A stretch of DNA of 64,000 nt from NCBI RefSeq assembly GCF_041260155.1, contig NC_091933.1, positions 22,784,599-22,848,598 on the forward strand. The letters run 5' to 3'. Below, one piece after another: positions 1 through 12,720 of this stretch (position 1 is the first letter of the stretch; each line of letters starts with the position of its first letter). The notes below the pieces were generated by a model. That model was not told the DNA's origin. It worked only from the letters and a program-made list of their open reading frames with translations, and did not search any database. Origin of the DNA: Ptychodera flava (Eukaryota; Hemichordata; Enteropneusta; Ptychoderidae). The translations under genes and the position numbers were made by a program.

Positions 1-600
1 CTTATAGGACGAAGGGGGAGGGCTTTGTGTATAATGTATAATATTGAGCAGAACCTATAACTTTCAATTTTGCCACGAAGGGGGACATTATATTCTTTGT
101 GTCAGTAGAGAACACTTTGATAATAATATACAAAAAAGAAATCTTGTCATCAGGCTTAAGGGACTGGTTTTATAAGACGAAGAGGGAGCTCTGTGTATAA
201 TGTATAATATACAGGCACCTACACCACACTGAAGACATGGCTTATAACTTTAACTGATGCCACAAAGGGGGACGTGATATTCTCAGTGTCAGTAGAGAAC
301 ACTTTGATAAAAAGATGTAAAAAAGAAATATTGTACTCAGCCTTAAGGGACTGATGTTATAGGGCGAAGGGGGAGGCCTTTGTGTATAATGTACAATGTA
401 CAGGCACCACGAGAATGCTCAAGACAGCGCCTATAACTTTCACTGATACTCAGTGTCAGAAGAGAACAATTTGATAACAAGTCTCAATACAGAAATACTG
501 TGCTCACGCTTAAGGGACTTATCTTATAGGTCGAAGGGGGAGGGCTTTGTGTATAATGTATAATATACAATATAATGTATAATATATAATAGGCTGCCTA
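1..600 (+). repeat. ~188-bp satellite array, left block
   Basis: About three degenerate copies of a ~188-bp unit. The landmarks are 'cttaagggact' (near 153, 343 and 509), a 'gacgaagggggag' box, 'gtgtataatgtataatat' and 'ttgataacaagat'. The same unit recurs at 4270-6080 in this orientation and at 7180-9130 in reverse. The array is cut by the window edge. No coding potential was seen. Confidence 0.85.
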
Positions 601-602
601 TT

Positions 603-893
603 AGTTCTCGTATTCATTACAAAGTTGTATCTACTTGCTTCAATTCACTTGCGGGCACAGGACCGCAATATCTCTCTGAACTTCTACATCAATACACTCC
701 AAAAAGACAACTCCGCTCTTCCTCAGATTCTCGACTTCTCAGTATTCCAAGAGTTTCCACAAAGACTTTTGGCGAGAGATCTTTCTCTTACATTGGCCCT
801 GCATTATGGAACAAACTTCCTTCTGACCTTCGCCACTCCAACTCTACCCTTTCCTTCCGCCGTTCCCTCAAGACTTTTCTCTTTAAACAGTAG
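603..893 (+). pseudogene. Non-LTR retrotransposon (L2/CR1-like) reverse-transcriptase C-terminal fragment
   Basis: In the frame starting at 603 the DNA encodes a typical LINE ORF2 tail: 'SRIHYKVVSTCFNSLAG' at the start, 'GTGPQYLSELL' next, then 'RSFSYIGPALWNKLPSDLR' and 'SFRRSLKTFLFKQ' before a stop at 891-893. This is the usual region downstream of the RT domain in L2/CR1-like elements of marine invertebrates. About 100 bp further on, 'gattaggcgcactacaaatgtactttattatt' (split here for length: 'gattaggcgcactac', then 'aaatgtactttattatt') resembles the 3' end of such elements. No endonuclease or RT catalytic domain is present, so this is a 5'-truncated dead copy. Confidence 0.75.
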
Positions 894-1029
894 TTTAACC
901 TTTTTCGTTTACGTAGTCTCCAGTCCCGGTGGTTCAACATTTCCTCTATTATGTTGTATTGTCACTATTGCGCCTAGAGCTCTGTTCAGAGATTAGGCGC
1001 ACTACAAATGTACTTTATTATTGTACTTG

Positions 1030-2425
1030 GGCCTCAGCCCAAGTACATTTGTTTTCATTCCGTGGGAAAAAACTGTAAGGTATAACCATTTCTGGCTGAG
1101 ACCAGGGAGGGCAAAATGTATTGGCTTCATCTTTCTTGGCACAATAAATGGCGCAATGATGTTAACTGAATGGAAGTGCTGCTCTCAGCCAGTCTTGAAT
1201 AAGTGAGATGTGAATATAAATGCTTCTCTATCTGAGTTTTTGCCACAAAATCTTCTGAATATAATCAAAATGTGCATCGAAATGCAACAATTAATGCACC
1301 CTCCGTTTACTAGGCGATGGCACGACCCTTGCTACACCCACTGGACGAGCCAAAGTGGGAGGGGTAATTTCGGTTAGGTCGAACAGGAGGGCTCGAGACG
1401 AGAATTTAAGATTTAAACTTGAAACATGTTTAATCACTGACAAGATGTGGATTAGTGTTAATCAAAGAGAAAGTTTGAAAAGGAAGGTTTTATATCCCGG
1501 ACACAATGAAAAACATTACGACTGGAAACTGTACCCCCGGTTGAGAATAGTAATGCCCACAGCGATGGAGAACACTTATCCTTGAGCTGAGAAAACCAGA
1601 CCATCATTTCGAAATAGAGCTGCAGATTCGAGAAGCTCGTTAAAAATAGCTAGGTACACCCATAAAGGGGTGGTTTCGAGTCTTGAGGGCAAATTTCGCC
1701 TCCTTCATTTAGAAATCGTACGTTTGTTTTTCCAGGGGAACACATCATTTGACACAAAATTTGCATGAAAGGGGTCGCCAGTAAGCACGTGGTCAAATCT
1801 GGCATAAGAAACAATATGAAATGTTGGGTAAAGCCAGTCCAAAATAAACTGATTTGAACTTTTGTGTTTTGTAATTTATACCACTGCAGTAACATGACTT
1901 TTTTTTGACAACATCACACAATGTAATACGTTTTGAAACTGAATACTCCGACGTATTCTGTGTCCCCTTTGCTAAAAAATACGGTATGCCGATTACCATG
2001 TAAGGAGATGATGACGTCAAGACAGATTTGTAGTGCGTTTGGTCTTGGATGGTGCACGAAGTTTTGTCGAGGTAGCTTGTGTATTTATGTCCTAAATGGG
2101 AGATATTAGGGTCGATCTAAAAGGCCGAAAAATGTTATGATAATACTCTAAGCGAGCTGAACTCCAATGCGAATGGTTGGATAATTTGGAGGATGTCTAG
2201 ACTGATCTCGTCTCATTAAGATTATTTGGCGGTCAGTATTGAATTTCAACTGCGTCACAAGTTTGCGTCGAACGGTCAACGAACGATATTTTAGAAATCT
2301 GGAGACATGGCACATCGCAGTTTTATTTTAGTATTTTATATTTTACAAAAGATGTAAGAAGCAATGATTTTGTTGAAAATTCTGAAAAAAATATAGGAAG
2401 ATTTGATCGCGAACACATTTTCACT
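1030..2425. other. Spacer, no recognised feature
   Basis: Only short open frames without recognisable domains were seen. No RNA gene or clear repeat boundary was found. Confidence 0.4.
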
Positions 2426-2436
2426 TGGGGGTCAAC

Positions 2437-2750
2437 TAGCCCTGCGTACGATGCTGTGTGTTCCGCTACAGCTAACCGCCCCGCTCACCACAGCCCTGCA
2501 AAGACCCGTACGTTGGGTCGGTGACTTCAAATCATTTTGGGACTTGACGTAAAAAAGCCAAATTACTGCCGAAATTCAGCGTTCTTGGGCCCAAGTCGTA
2601 TCCCAGCCTACCTCAGCTACTCGATCGCTTCCAAAAATGACAGTCTTTTATTCACTTCTCGTAAATAACCGTCGATGTCGGCAACTCTCTCGCTGGCCCT
2701 GCGTACGATGCTGTGTGTTAGCTGTAGCACATAGCATCGTACGCAGGGTA
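2437..2750. mobile_element. 314-bp non-autonomous TIR element with 9-bp target duplication
   Basis: The left end reads 'tagccctgcgtacgatgctg'. The reverse complement of the right end reads 'taccctgcgtacgatgctat'. The element is bounded by an exact 9-bp direct repeat, 'ggggtcaac', at 2428-2436 and 2751-2759. A third copy of the terminus at 2694-2715 forms a hairpin with the right end. There is no transposase. A 9-bp duplication fits Mutator-like elements, but the superfamily is not proven. Confidence 0.65.
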
Positions 2751-2795
2751 GGGGTCAACATGGGGTCGCAGCCATGTTGCCTCAAACTTATTCTG

Positions 2796-2840
2796 TCTGC
2801 ACTCAAAACTCAAAAACTGTCTGCACTCAAAACTCAAAAA
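2796..2840. repeat. 24-bp tandem duplication
   Basis: Two adjacent copies of 'tctgcactcaaaactcaaaa' with a short linker. This is a simple local duplication. Confidence 0.7.
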
Positions 2841-3119
2841 TGTCGCATATGAACCTGAAAATCGATGTAATTTTGTCAAACTTCGGCGAAATTTCAGCCT
2901 ATAGACAAAATTTCATCTAGGTAAGGTAAATTTACTGAAATTTGATCGACAAATAATCCTGAGCTTGAACGTGACAGCTCGCCTTCCCGGGAGTCATGCA
3001 TCCGGCCAGCTGCCCATATGGCCGGGTGCATGAGATTGTTTTCAAGCGACGGCGGCAGACCGTACGGGGCTCTGGATATGAACCTACCGCCGGTGTAGCT
3101 GTAATAACTGTTGCGTTGT

Positions 3120-3480
3120 TTTTAATCACCACGGACGAAGTCCGAGGGGACTTATAGGTTTGGTCATGTCCGTGCGTCCGTCCGTCCGTTCACGCCTACA
3201 GTACCCAACCCCATACAGATGCACGTCGATTTGTTTCACAATGCTATCAAATTTGGCCGTGTTAGAGGACTTTTTAGTTTACACCTCCATAGACTCCCAT
3301 GTATAAGGCAGTTCTCCATAGACTCGCATGTATGATGCCAAGAAAAATAAAAATTTAGTTTCTCATCGTATTCATATTGCCTAGATGCAGTGACACAGTT
3401 TTTTTGTCCCCACGGATAAAGTCCAGGGGGCTTATAGATTGGCTCATATCCGTCCGTGAGTCCATCAGTGAGTCCATCGG
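3120..3480. repeat. Two copies of a 'ccacggacgaagtccgaggggacttatag' type dispersed repeat
   Basis: Similar blocks start near 3130 ('acggacgaagtccgagggga') and 3410 ('acggataaagtccagggggc'). Each is followed by 'cttatag.ttgg.catgtccgt' and a run of 'tccg'. They look like the heads of a dispersed repeat. The family was not identified. Confidence 0.5.
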
Positions 3481-3489
3481 TTCACGCAG

Positions 3490-3950
3490 ATATCTCAGAC
3501 ATTTTGACAAAATATCATGTGACCTTGGTGACCTTTGACCTCAAATATACATTATTGTCCATGACTCAGTAACCACAAGTGCTAAGCCTTTCATATTTGG
3601 TATGATGGGACACCTTATGATGCCACATATTGTACCTCATTAATTATGTACATATCTTATTTTGAGCGAGCCAATAGAGCTAGAGGTCTGATTTTTGGTA
3701 TATAGGAATAACTTAGCAATACAATTATTATGACAAAATGTGACGTGACCTCAATGACCTTTGACCTCAAATATATATATTTGTCCACAACTCAGTAACC
3801 ACAAGTGCTACATCCTTCATATTTGGCATGATAAGACACCTTATGACACCACATATTGTACCTCATTAATTATGTGCATATCTAATTCTGAGCAAGCCAA
3901 TAGAGCTGGATGTCCGATTTTTGGTATATAGGGATAACTATAGGGTAGAA
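3490..3950. repeat. ~235-bp tandem duplication
   Basis: Two consecutive units share 'gacctttgacctcaaatat', 'ctcagtaaccacaagtgcta', 'cttcatatttgg', 'cacatattgtacctcatta' and 'gagccaatagagct' in the same order. The offset is about 235 bp. This is a dispersed or tandem repeat of unknown class. Confidence 0.75.
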
Positions 3951-4269
3951 ATCTAAATATGCCCATCTAAATATTAGACATCTACCATCGAGAACAAAAG
4001 AAATTTGCTGTAATTTGAATATTTAAGGAGTTTAAGCAATTCCCGCTATAAATAAAGAACCCTTGCCTCAAACTCCACAAAAGTTGCTAGACATATTTTG
4101 CCGTTGTCATGCCATTGCTTCGTTTAATAACCAGTTAATCAAATGCCTCATTGACAGGAGGAAATTCAAGACCATATTTGAATAGTAGTATATATTGTCC
4201 TCAAAATTACTCTATCACGGCCCAAGTACTCATTGCCTTCAGCAATACTGCCTTGTTATTATTATTATT

Positions 4270-6080
4270 ATTATTATTGCAGCACATCCATACTGACAGC
4301 AGGACCTATAACTTTCACTAAGACCACGAAGGGGGACATGATATTCTCAGTGCCTGAAGAAAACATATTGATAACAAGATTCAAAATTGAAATATTCTGC
4401 TCACGCTTAAGGGACTTATCTCATAGGACGAAGGGGGAGGGCTTTGTGTGTAATGTGTAATATAGAGGCAGCACACCCATACTGAAGGCAAGACCTATTA
4501 CTTTCACCCATGCCACGAAGGGGGACAAGATATTCTCAGTGTCAGAAGAGAACATATTGATAACAAGATTCACAAATGAAATATTGTGCTCACGCTTAAG
4601 GGACTTATCTTATAGGACGAAGGGGGAGGGCTTATTGTATATTGTATAATATAGCAGCATATATAGAGGCAGCAACCATACTGACAGAGCAGAAGACTAT
4701 ATATCTTGTGCCACGAAGGGGACATTATATTCTAAGTGTCAGTAGAGAACATTTTGATAATAATATACAAAAATGAAATCTTGTCCTCAGGCTGAAGGGA
4801 CTGGTGTTATAAGACGAGGAGGGCTCTGTGCACAATGTAAAATGTACAGGCACCTCCACCATACTGAAGACATGGCTTATAACTTTAACTGATGCCACGA
4901 AGGGGACATGATATTCTCAGTGTCGGTAGAGAACACTTTGATATAAAGATGCAAAAAAGAAATATTCTAGTCAGCCTTAAGGGACTTATGTTATAGGGCG
5001 AAGGGGGAGGGCTTTGCATATAATGTACAATATACAGGCACCATCAGAATGCTCAAGACAGCGCGTATAACTTTCGAACCCGATTGAAAACTAGCCGTAT
5101 TTTCACTGATGCCACAAAGGGGGACATGATATTCTGAGTCTCAGTAGAGAACATATTGATAAAAAGTTTCAAAAATGAAACATTGTGCTCTCGCTTAAGG
5201 GACTTATCTTATGTGACGAAGGGGAAGGGCTAAGTGCATAATGTGTAATACACCGGCTCCACTGCAATGCTGAAGACAGGACCTATAATTTTTAATTATA
5301 CCACGAAGGGAGACATGAATTATCAGTGTCAGTAGGGAACTGTTTGATAGAAATATCAAAGTTAAGTTATTTTCTGTCTTCAGGCTTAATGCACTTATGT
5401 TGTCAGGCGAAAGGGGAGGGCTTAGTGCATAATGTATTATATACAGGCACCACCACAATGCTAAAGATGGGACCTATAACTTTCATTTATGCCACAAAGG
5501 GCGACCTGATATTCACAGTTTCAATAGGGAACTGTTTGATAGAAATATGCAAAGTTTAATTATTGTCATCAGACTTAAGGGACTTATCCTATGGGACAAA
5601 GGGGTGGTCTTCGTGTATAATGTCTAATATTTAGGCACCACCACCATGCTAATTGCGGGCCCATAAACTATAAATTATGCCACGAAGGGGACATGATATT
5701 GACATAGTCAGTAAAGAAAATGTTGATTCCAACTTGCAAAAGAAAAATTTTGTCCTCATGCTTAATGGACTTATGGTGTAGGAGGAAAGAGGTGGGGCTA
5801 CATACAATGCAATATGTAAAAGTTCTAGCCATACAGATCGTGGGGCCTATAACAATCATTGATGCGATGAAGGGGAAATGATCTTTAATGTTTAAGTAGA
5901 GTAGAACACTTTAATAACAAGATTCGAAACGAAATTTTGTCCTCCCCTGATGTGAGGGACAATGCATGATATACAATCTCCAGACTAAAGAGAGCAATTA
6001 CTTTCTATCTATACCCTGAAGAACATGATATTCAAAGTTATGTTAGAGATCGTGTTGATAACAATAGGCAGGAATGAAAT
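4270..6080 (+). repeat. ~188-bp satellite array, direct block
   Basis: Nine or so degenerate units spaced about 190 bp apart, marked by 'cttaagggact' near 4405, 4593, 4790, 4976, 5192, 5383, 5572 and 5760. The other landmarks are 'ccacgaagggggacatgata' and 'ttgataacaagat'. The units become more diverged towards 6000. Open frames inside the block are a by-product of the repeat. Confidence 0.85.
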
Positions 6081-7180
6081 ATTGTGCTCACACTTCATAT
6101 ATTTATTTCATTAAACACATGGCGAGGGCTTTGTGCACAATGCACCATATACAAGCAAGACTGTACGTGGCACATGACTTGCAGTTATAATCTGACGGAT
6201 AAGATGGTATATACAGTGGTATTAGAGATCAATATGTGCAAATTACGGAATGCCGAAGTATGGTTTTTACGATTCTGGGATATATATTCTTGGCAAAAGG
6301 TTGTCACCTTCTCTATGTGTTCGTGCATAGGATCGTGTAAAGTGACCTAAATGAAGGGACTTATAAATTTTATGTATGCGCATACAAAGATTTACATTAT
6401 TTGTACTTAATATAAATAACAGTCACAACATTGTTCACAATGTTGTGGTCTCTCGTTTTATGAAAAATACAGATGTACCCATAGTGCATACATGTAATGC
6501 ACAGTTATGCATTACTTTATACGGACATCAGTTTAATGTATGTTTTCATGCTCTCACATGGAGACTGGCTACAGTACTCTAACTAATGTAATAAAATTGA
6601 TTACGCTGCTCTGTATGCTATTGCCCCCCCCCCCAAAAAGCAATACTTTGCGGCTTCATACCTTGGGATATTTACATTTGCTACATCAAAAATATTTACA
6701 AGTACATTACATACATTTGTAATACACTGGTGAATTGTTGAGATTCAGCGAAACACAACTAATATGACATCTTAGCTTCTTTGCATGAACAACATATAAT
6801 CTCCTCCGCATATGATAACTTCCCTGGAAATATTGTTGCATGTAAAACAGAAAAATTTCTATTCAGCATAAAGTCTTCTTTACAACAGGTGAATTATTTC
6901 CTTAAGGGCCTATTTATAATTCTAGGCTCTTCTCCTACACGAAATAGCTCCGTCAGTATCGTGTACATATCGCATAATTTATTGGTTATGGTATGGCTCT
7001 TTGGATATAGATTAAGGGACTTAAAAATATGATCATATTGACGTATTACTAGCGTCAACACCCATCTTCTAACTGTAATACTGTCAATAATGTCATACAG
7101 TCTTCCTGTGATGACACTACATGCATTCAAAATGGTGTATATTTGACAATCATAACCATTTTCCAGTATATAATACATTA
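6080..7180. other. Spacer between opposed satellite arrays
   Basis: Mostly unique AT-rich DNA with decayed traces of the satellite, such as 'agggacttataaatttt' near 6356 and 'taagggacttaaaaatatg' near 7013. No gene was recognised. Confidence 0.5.
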
Positions 7181-9130
7181 GACACACAGCCCCCCCCCCT
7201 TCGTGCTATAACATAACTCCCTTAACCCTGACGACAATAATTTATTTTTTACATATTATTATCAAAGTATTCTCTACTAACACTGAGAATATCATGTCCC
7301 CCTTTGTGGCATCAGTGAAAGTTGTCAGCCCAATTTTAAGTATGGTGGTGGTGCCTGTATATTATACATTATACACAAAGCCCTCCCCCTTCGCCCTATA
7401 ACATCAGTCCCTTAAGGCTGACTACAATATTTCTTTTTTGCATCTTTTTATCAAAGTGTTCTCTACTGACACTGAGAATATCATGTCCGCTTCGTGGCAT
7501 CAGTTAAAGTTATAGGCCACATTTTAGTATTGTATTCTTGCCTGTATATTATGCATTTTACACAAAGCCCTCCCCTACTACCTATGACATCAGTGCCTTA
7601 AGCCTGAGTACAATATGCATATAATTATCAAAGTGTTGTCTACTTACCCTGAGTATATCACGTCCCCTACATGCCATCTGTTAAAGTTATAAGCCCTGTC
7701 TTTAGTATGGTGGAGGTGTCTGTATTTTAAGTATTATATACATTGTGCACAGAGCCCCCCTCGTCTTATAACATCATTCCCTTCTGCCTCAGGACAATAT
7801 TTCTTTTTTCCATATTATTATCAAAGTGTTCTCTACTGACAATGAGAATATCATGTCCCAATTTGTGGCATCAGTGAAAGTTGTAAGCCCAATTTGTAGT
7901 ATGGTGGTGGTGCCTGTATATTATACATTATACACAAAGCCCTCCCCCTTCGCCCTACAACATCAGTCCCTTAAACCTGACTACAATATTTTTTTTGCAT
8001 CTTTTTATCAGAGTGTTCTCTGCTGACACTGAGAATATCATGTCCCCTTCTTGGCATCAGTTAAAGTTATAAGCCATGTCTTCAGTATGGTGGAGGTGCC
8101 TGTATATTATACATTGTATACAGAGCCCCCTCCCCTTCGTCTTATAACATCATTCCCTTAAGCCTGAGGACAATATTTCTTTTTTGTATATTATTATCAA
8201 AGTATTCTCTACTGACAATGAGAATATCATGTCCCAATTTGTGGCATCAGTGAAAGTTGTAAGCCCAATTTGTAGTATGGTGGTGGTGCCTGTACATTAT
8301 ACATTATACACAAAGCCCTCCCCCTTCGCCCTATAACATAAGTCCCTTAAGGCTGACTACAATATTTCTTTTTTGCACATTTTTATCAAAGTGTTCCCTA
8401 CTGACACAGAGAATATCATGTCCCCTTCTTGGCATCAGTTAAAGTTATAAGCCATGTCTTCAGTATGATGGTGGTGCCTGTATATTATACATTATACACA
8501 AAGCCCTCTCCTTCGCCCTATAAGATCATTCCCTTAAGCCTGACTACAATATTTCTTTTTTGCATCTTTTTATCAAAGTGTTCTCTACTGACTCTGAGAA
8601 TATCATATCCCCCTTTGTGGCATCAGTGAAAGTTGTAAGCCCAATTTGTAGTATGGTGGTGGTGCCTGTATATTATACATTATACACAAAGCCCTCCCCC
8701 TTCGCCCTATAACATCAGACCCTTAAGCCTGAGTACAATATTTCTTTTTTTGCATCATTTTATCAAAGTGTTCTCTACTGAGTCTGAGAATATCATGTCC
8801 CTTTGTGGCATCAGTTAAAGTTATAAGCCATGTCTTCAGTATGGTGGAGGTGCTTGTATATTATACATTGTACACAGAGCCCTCCCCCTTCGTCTTATAA
8901 CATCTGTCCCTTAAGCCTGAGGACAATATTTCTTTTTTGTATATTATTATCAAAGTGTTCTCTACTAAGAATATTATGTCCCCCTTCCTTGCATTAGTTA
9001 AAGTTATAGGCCCCGTCTTTAGTATGTGGTGGTGGTGGCTCTATATTATGTATAATATTTCTTTATTTTAATATTTATCACAGTCAGGACAATATTTTAT
9101 TTTTGCATAGTTTTACCCAAGTTTTATCAA
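7180..9130 (-). repeat. ~188-bp satellite array, inverted block
   Basis: Ten units of the same satellite in reverse complement, marked by 'tcccttaagcctga' at about 7211, 7398, 7590, 7777, 7967, 8153, 8342, 8530, 8718 and 8906. The spacing is about 188 bp. Together with 4270-6080 it forms a long imperfect inverted repeat. Confidence 0.87.
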
Positions 9131-9154
9131 CTTAGAATGTGAATATCATGTCCC

Positions 9155-9245
9155 ATCGTAATCCCCCTTCCCCCTTCGTTTTAGGGTCATAAGCCCTTCG
9201 TAGCCCCCTTCCCCCTTCCCCCTTCCCCCTTCGTTTTAGGGCCAC
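9155..9245. repeat. Short 'cccccttcgttttaggg' tandem repeat
   Basis: Several copies of 'cccccttc' with 'gttttaggg' lie at the edge of the inverted satellite block. They look like a terminal degenerate simple repeat. Confidence 0.6.
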
Positions 9246-9249
9246 CCCC

Positions 9250-12200
9250 ATAACACAAACAAGTATAATCTATGAGACCCTTGAATTGGCCATAAGCACA
9301 TCATTAATTGTCAGACCAGTAGTTCGTGTCTCAGTCATGTCTAAGTATCTGTGACGACGAAAATTGTGTGTATTTGACCTAAGGTGTGTTGGACCCACAA
9401 ATCTCCACGTCAAATGTCATTATTCTCTTCACTGGATTTGAACTTCATATGATGTATCGTCGTGTAAGTGCTTCCAATGCTTGTCGTACCAAAGGGTGGT
9501 GATGAGGATCCTTCTGAAACTACGTAAACCTATTCCTTGTCATCGCCATACAAGTGCTGGCGGTCTGACTTTGATATAATTGCAGCTGCACAAACTCTAT
9601 TTGTAATTACAGGAGGGAATTCCATCCAATTCTGATAAAGTCGTCGTAGATCAACATGAATCCGCCTTGAAATAACCAAAAAAGAAGTGTTCCGCTTCGA
9701 TTCCTGTTTCTATTCTGCACTCACGATGATATACAAAATGGAACACTGCCCCTGTGCAGGACATAGAAGTCGCCGACTAACGTTGTAGCCCACAACCATA
9801 CACGAAAGGCTCGGTCATCAAATACACATCGCTCCTAACGATCAGTAAATTGGCGAATTAAGAGAATAATACTTGGGGAAATTAGTTCTCATGTACAGGT
9901 GATCAGAAACACAGGATTCTTTTCCTTCATATGAACGGGGATGACTTCGGATGATCAAGTTTTATCGGATATACCTGCCAACTTCGCTTTGCTTCACTGC
10001 GCAATGCACATGTAAACGGGCCGTAAATATAGAACTAAACGGAAATACGTTTTTACAAGTGCAAACCAAAGTGGTGAAAAACTTCATGTCAACCAAGGCA
10101 AAGCATATACCAATATCAGAGGGAATTTATTTTGCATTGTTCTTCATGTTTCAGTATCATTTTATCATCGTACGTGTCTGTATTAATTTTATGACAACAA
10201 CGTCATCATCATACGTCATAATTATACTGAACACAGCGCCGCCACACTTTTAGTTAGCGCATGCTCTACTGTTTGTACGACTTTCATACGCTGATCATAT
10301 GACTGGAATGTGACAGAGGATAAATGCAGCACATCGAATTCGAATGCAAGTAGCTTAACTCAATGATCGTCGCCTCATTCGACGCTCAACCATAGACGGT
10401 CGGAGTTCATAGTTGAAAGCGACTACCCTTGGGTGGTGTGTCCGTGTGTGGAATTTCTATAAAGATCAACTTGAGGCGCATTGGCTGAAACGCGAACAGT
10501 TGCAGCAGCCCTTCCTCCCTCTGCACAAGAAGCTCTTGTTGGAAATTATGAGTCCAAAGTACGTTAAAAAACATTCAGCTTTGCCCCTATATCAACCCTG
10601 TGATCAATATTTCTCTCCTTTAACTAGTTTTGCCAACACGTTCAGAACTGTGCGTTGATCTCGCATCCACAACTTATAGCGAAAATCACGTCTTCGCTTC
10701 ATTAGTCTCACGGACATGTGCTTGATATGCTCAGGTAAGTCTTGACCTTTCGTCCGTATCATATCATATCCTACTGTATCGTTGTGAATGTAAATTCGTA
10801 TGTTCCATAGGTCGCAGCTCTCCGAGCACGAATTCAATCGACGAGGTCTAAGGTTAATTTCTCTGGTTTCTGACGCAACGTTGAAATATCAGAGTATCCA
10901 GCAGTCACCGTGCAGTTGGTTGGTTGGTTGGAGTGGGAGGTATTCTTTACTATGAAACTGGTAGGGAATGGTCAGTGTCTCTGACCTTGGCATGTTGATG
11001 GATCTGTGGGAGGTGACACGGTGTTTTCGAAATGCTATAAACGGGGTCAGCCAGTTAATTATTGTCAGAGAGTGTATAGGTTTCCTATTTGCAATGTCAT
11101 TTGGATGAATCCGGTGTACCTGTAGTTTGACAAATCATGCCAGTTTTTTTTTGTCTTACTACTGCAGCAAAACGCTAAGGGAATCGCCACATTTATAACC
11201 GTGGTATCTTGTACGAAGATACATTCTGAGATTTTAATTGGGTTTGGTTCACATGATAATGATCAAGCACATCCACTGGAGTTACCTTAAAATGTGAAAA
11301 TGGTCAAAAACCAAAAACTGTGACTCTAAACCAACTTGTTGCCAATCAGTTATATTTGACATGTATGTTTGGTAGGATGATGTGTTGTAAATCATGAGTT
11401 CTTTTTTGAGGGAGGTGTTTAGTTTGTTTTTGCGATGTCTGACGTTTTTCTATTTTAATCGATCTTAGGTCACGTCAAAACTTCTCAGTAACCGAAAAAC
11501 CAGATTACCTTTAGTTTTGCTTTGAAAGTTCCTACAGGCAAAAATGTCATTCTTTTGGAACAAGTAAAGTGCTGACGAAATATAGACGATTAGCCTCAGG
11601 CCTGCAGTACCAGTATCATGTCTCTATCGTAGAATGCACAAGGACCAGTTAAAACCCCTGATTAGGTGGTGCTGAGATCAGAGTGTTAACACTTCTTCAA
11701 CAGTACGGTTGGGTCGAGTGATCAAAGCAAGGGGCTGAAATTTCAACTCTGAAAGGTAAAAACGGTTATCTTGTCATCAGTTAAGGTAATTATATGAAAG
11801 GAGATAGTTCTGGATTCGTATCAGCATCTATGGCGTCATCAAATGAACAGTCAAGTTGTACTCGCCATTCCGTGTAATAGATAACAATGAAAAGCAAACG
11901 AAACATCATTCATCACTCATCACTTGACCTGTGGACGTTATATGCAAAACAGTTTTTTCTGATGTATATGCTTGGACAATTTGAAGTTGTGAATAACGAT
12001 GCAGTTTACTTATGAAAGGTCGGTTTGCAAGTTGTTTTTGAAAGCAAGTTAAGCTTTATTAGCCGGGGCGTTATTCTTTAGAAGTTCCCTTCTATTACGC
12101 ATTTTAGCACAAATCTCCAGCAGTTGTTACAGTGAATAGCAAGCGTACGGCAGACCTCCGGCACGTTTATCAACATTTGCCCCTGTCTTAACATTGCGTT

Positions 12201-12470
12201 GTTTGATGTAGGGTTGTACTTTTTTTTTGTAAAGGTTGCCAAAATCTTCGAATTTGCTAATACGGCCTTATCATGTTGGTCCACAGTAGAATGCCGCGAT
12301 GATACCAGTATATGTGTCACTATTTGATAAGGCTCCAGCAACCATCGCTGTGAATATGGGATACCTATGCCAACATTTTACCGCATCTTTACGTTCTGCA
12401 CTACACGATACGATGCTACTTTTTTTTCTCTTATTTTTCAAAATCTTCTGTAGACTGAAATCGACATGCT
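9250..12470. other. Intergenic region 5' of the transporter gene
   Basis: No domain, RNA gene or element boundary was recognised. The short open frames (for example 9951-10253) have no familiar motif. A pyrimidine tract followed by 'tgtag' near 12430-12452 could be a 3' splice site joining an unseen 5' UTR exon to the first coding exon. Confidence 0.4.
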
Positions 12471-12497
12471 TTGATGAGGACACAACAAAGTCCCAAA

Positions 12498-12720
12498 ATG
12501 TCAAATACCGCGATGAAGAACGAAAAAGATGAAAAGACATATCCAGAAGGTGGCTATGGTTGGTTGACAGTGGTCGGTTGCTTCATCGCCACCTTTTTCA
12601 TGAGAGGAACAGTTTCTTCTCTTGGAGTGCTCTTCATTGCATTTGTGGAGCATTATGGTAAAGGATCTGGAGCGACGTCTTGGGTTCAGTCAATGTACGG
12701 TTCGTTGGGATTGGCGCTCG
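12498..12720 (+). CDS. Transporter exon 1 (N-terminus, TM1-2)
   Basis: Contains 'YPEGGYGWLTVVGCFIATFF' and ends 'SMYGSLGLALG' at a 'gtgagt' donor (12721). The frame continues past the donor to a stop, which marks intron retention rather than a real C-terminus. Confidence 0.85.

Noticed and set aside
7180..9130. Regularly spaced repeats that could suggest a CRISPR array
   Set aside because: Units are ~188 bp, similar throughout, with no short repeat/unique spacer pattern, and the setting is a eukaryotic genome.
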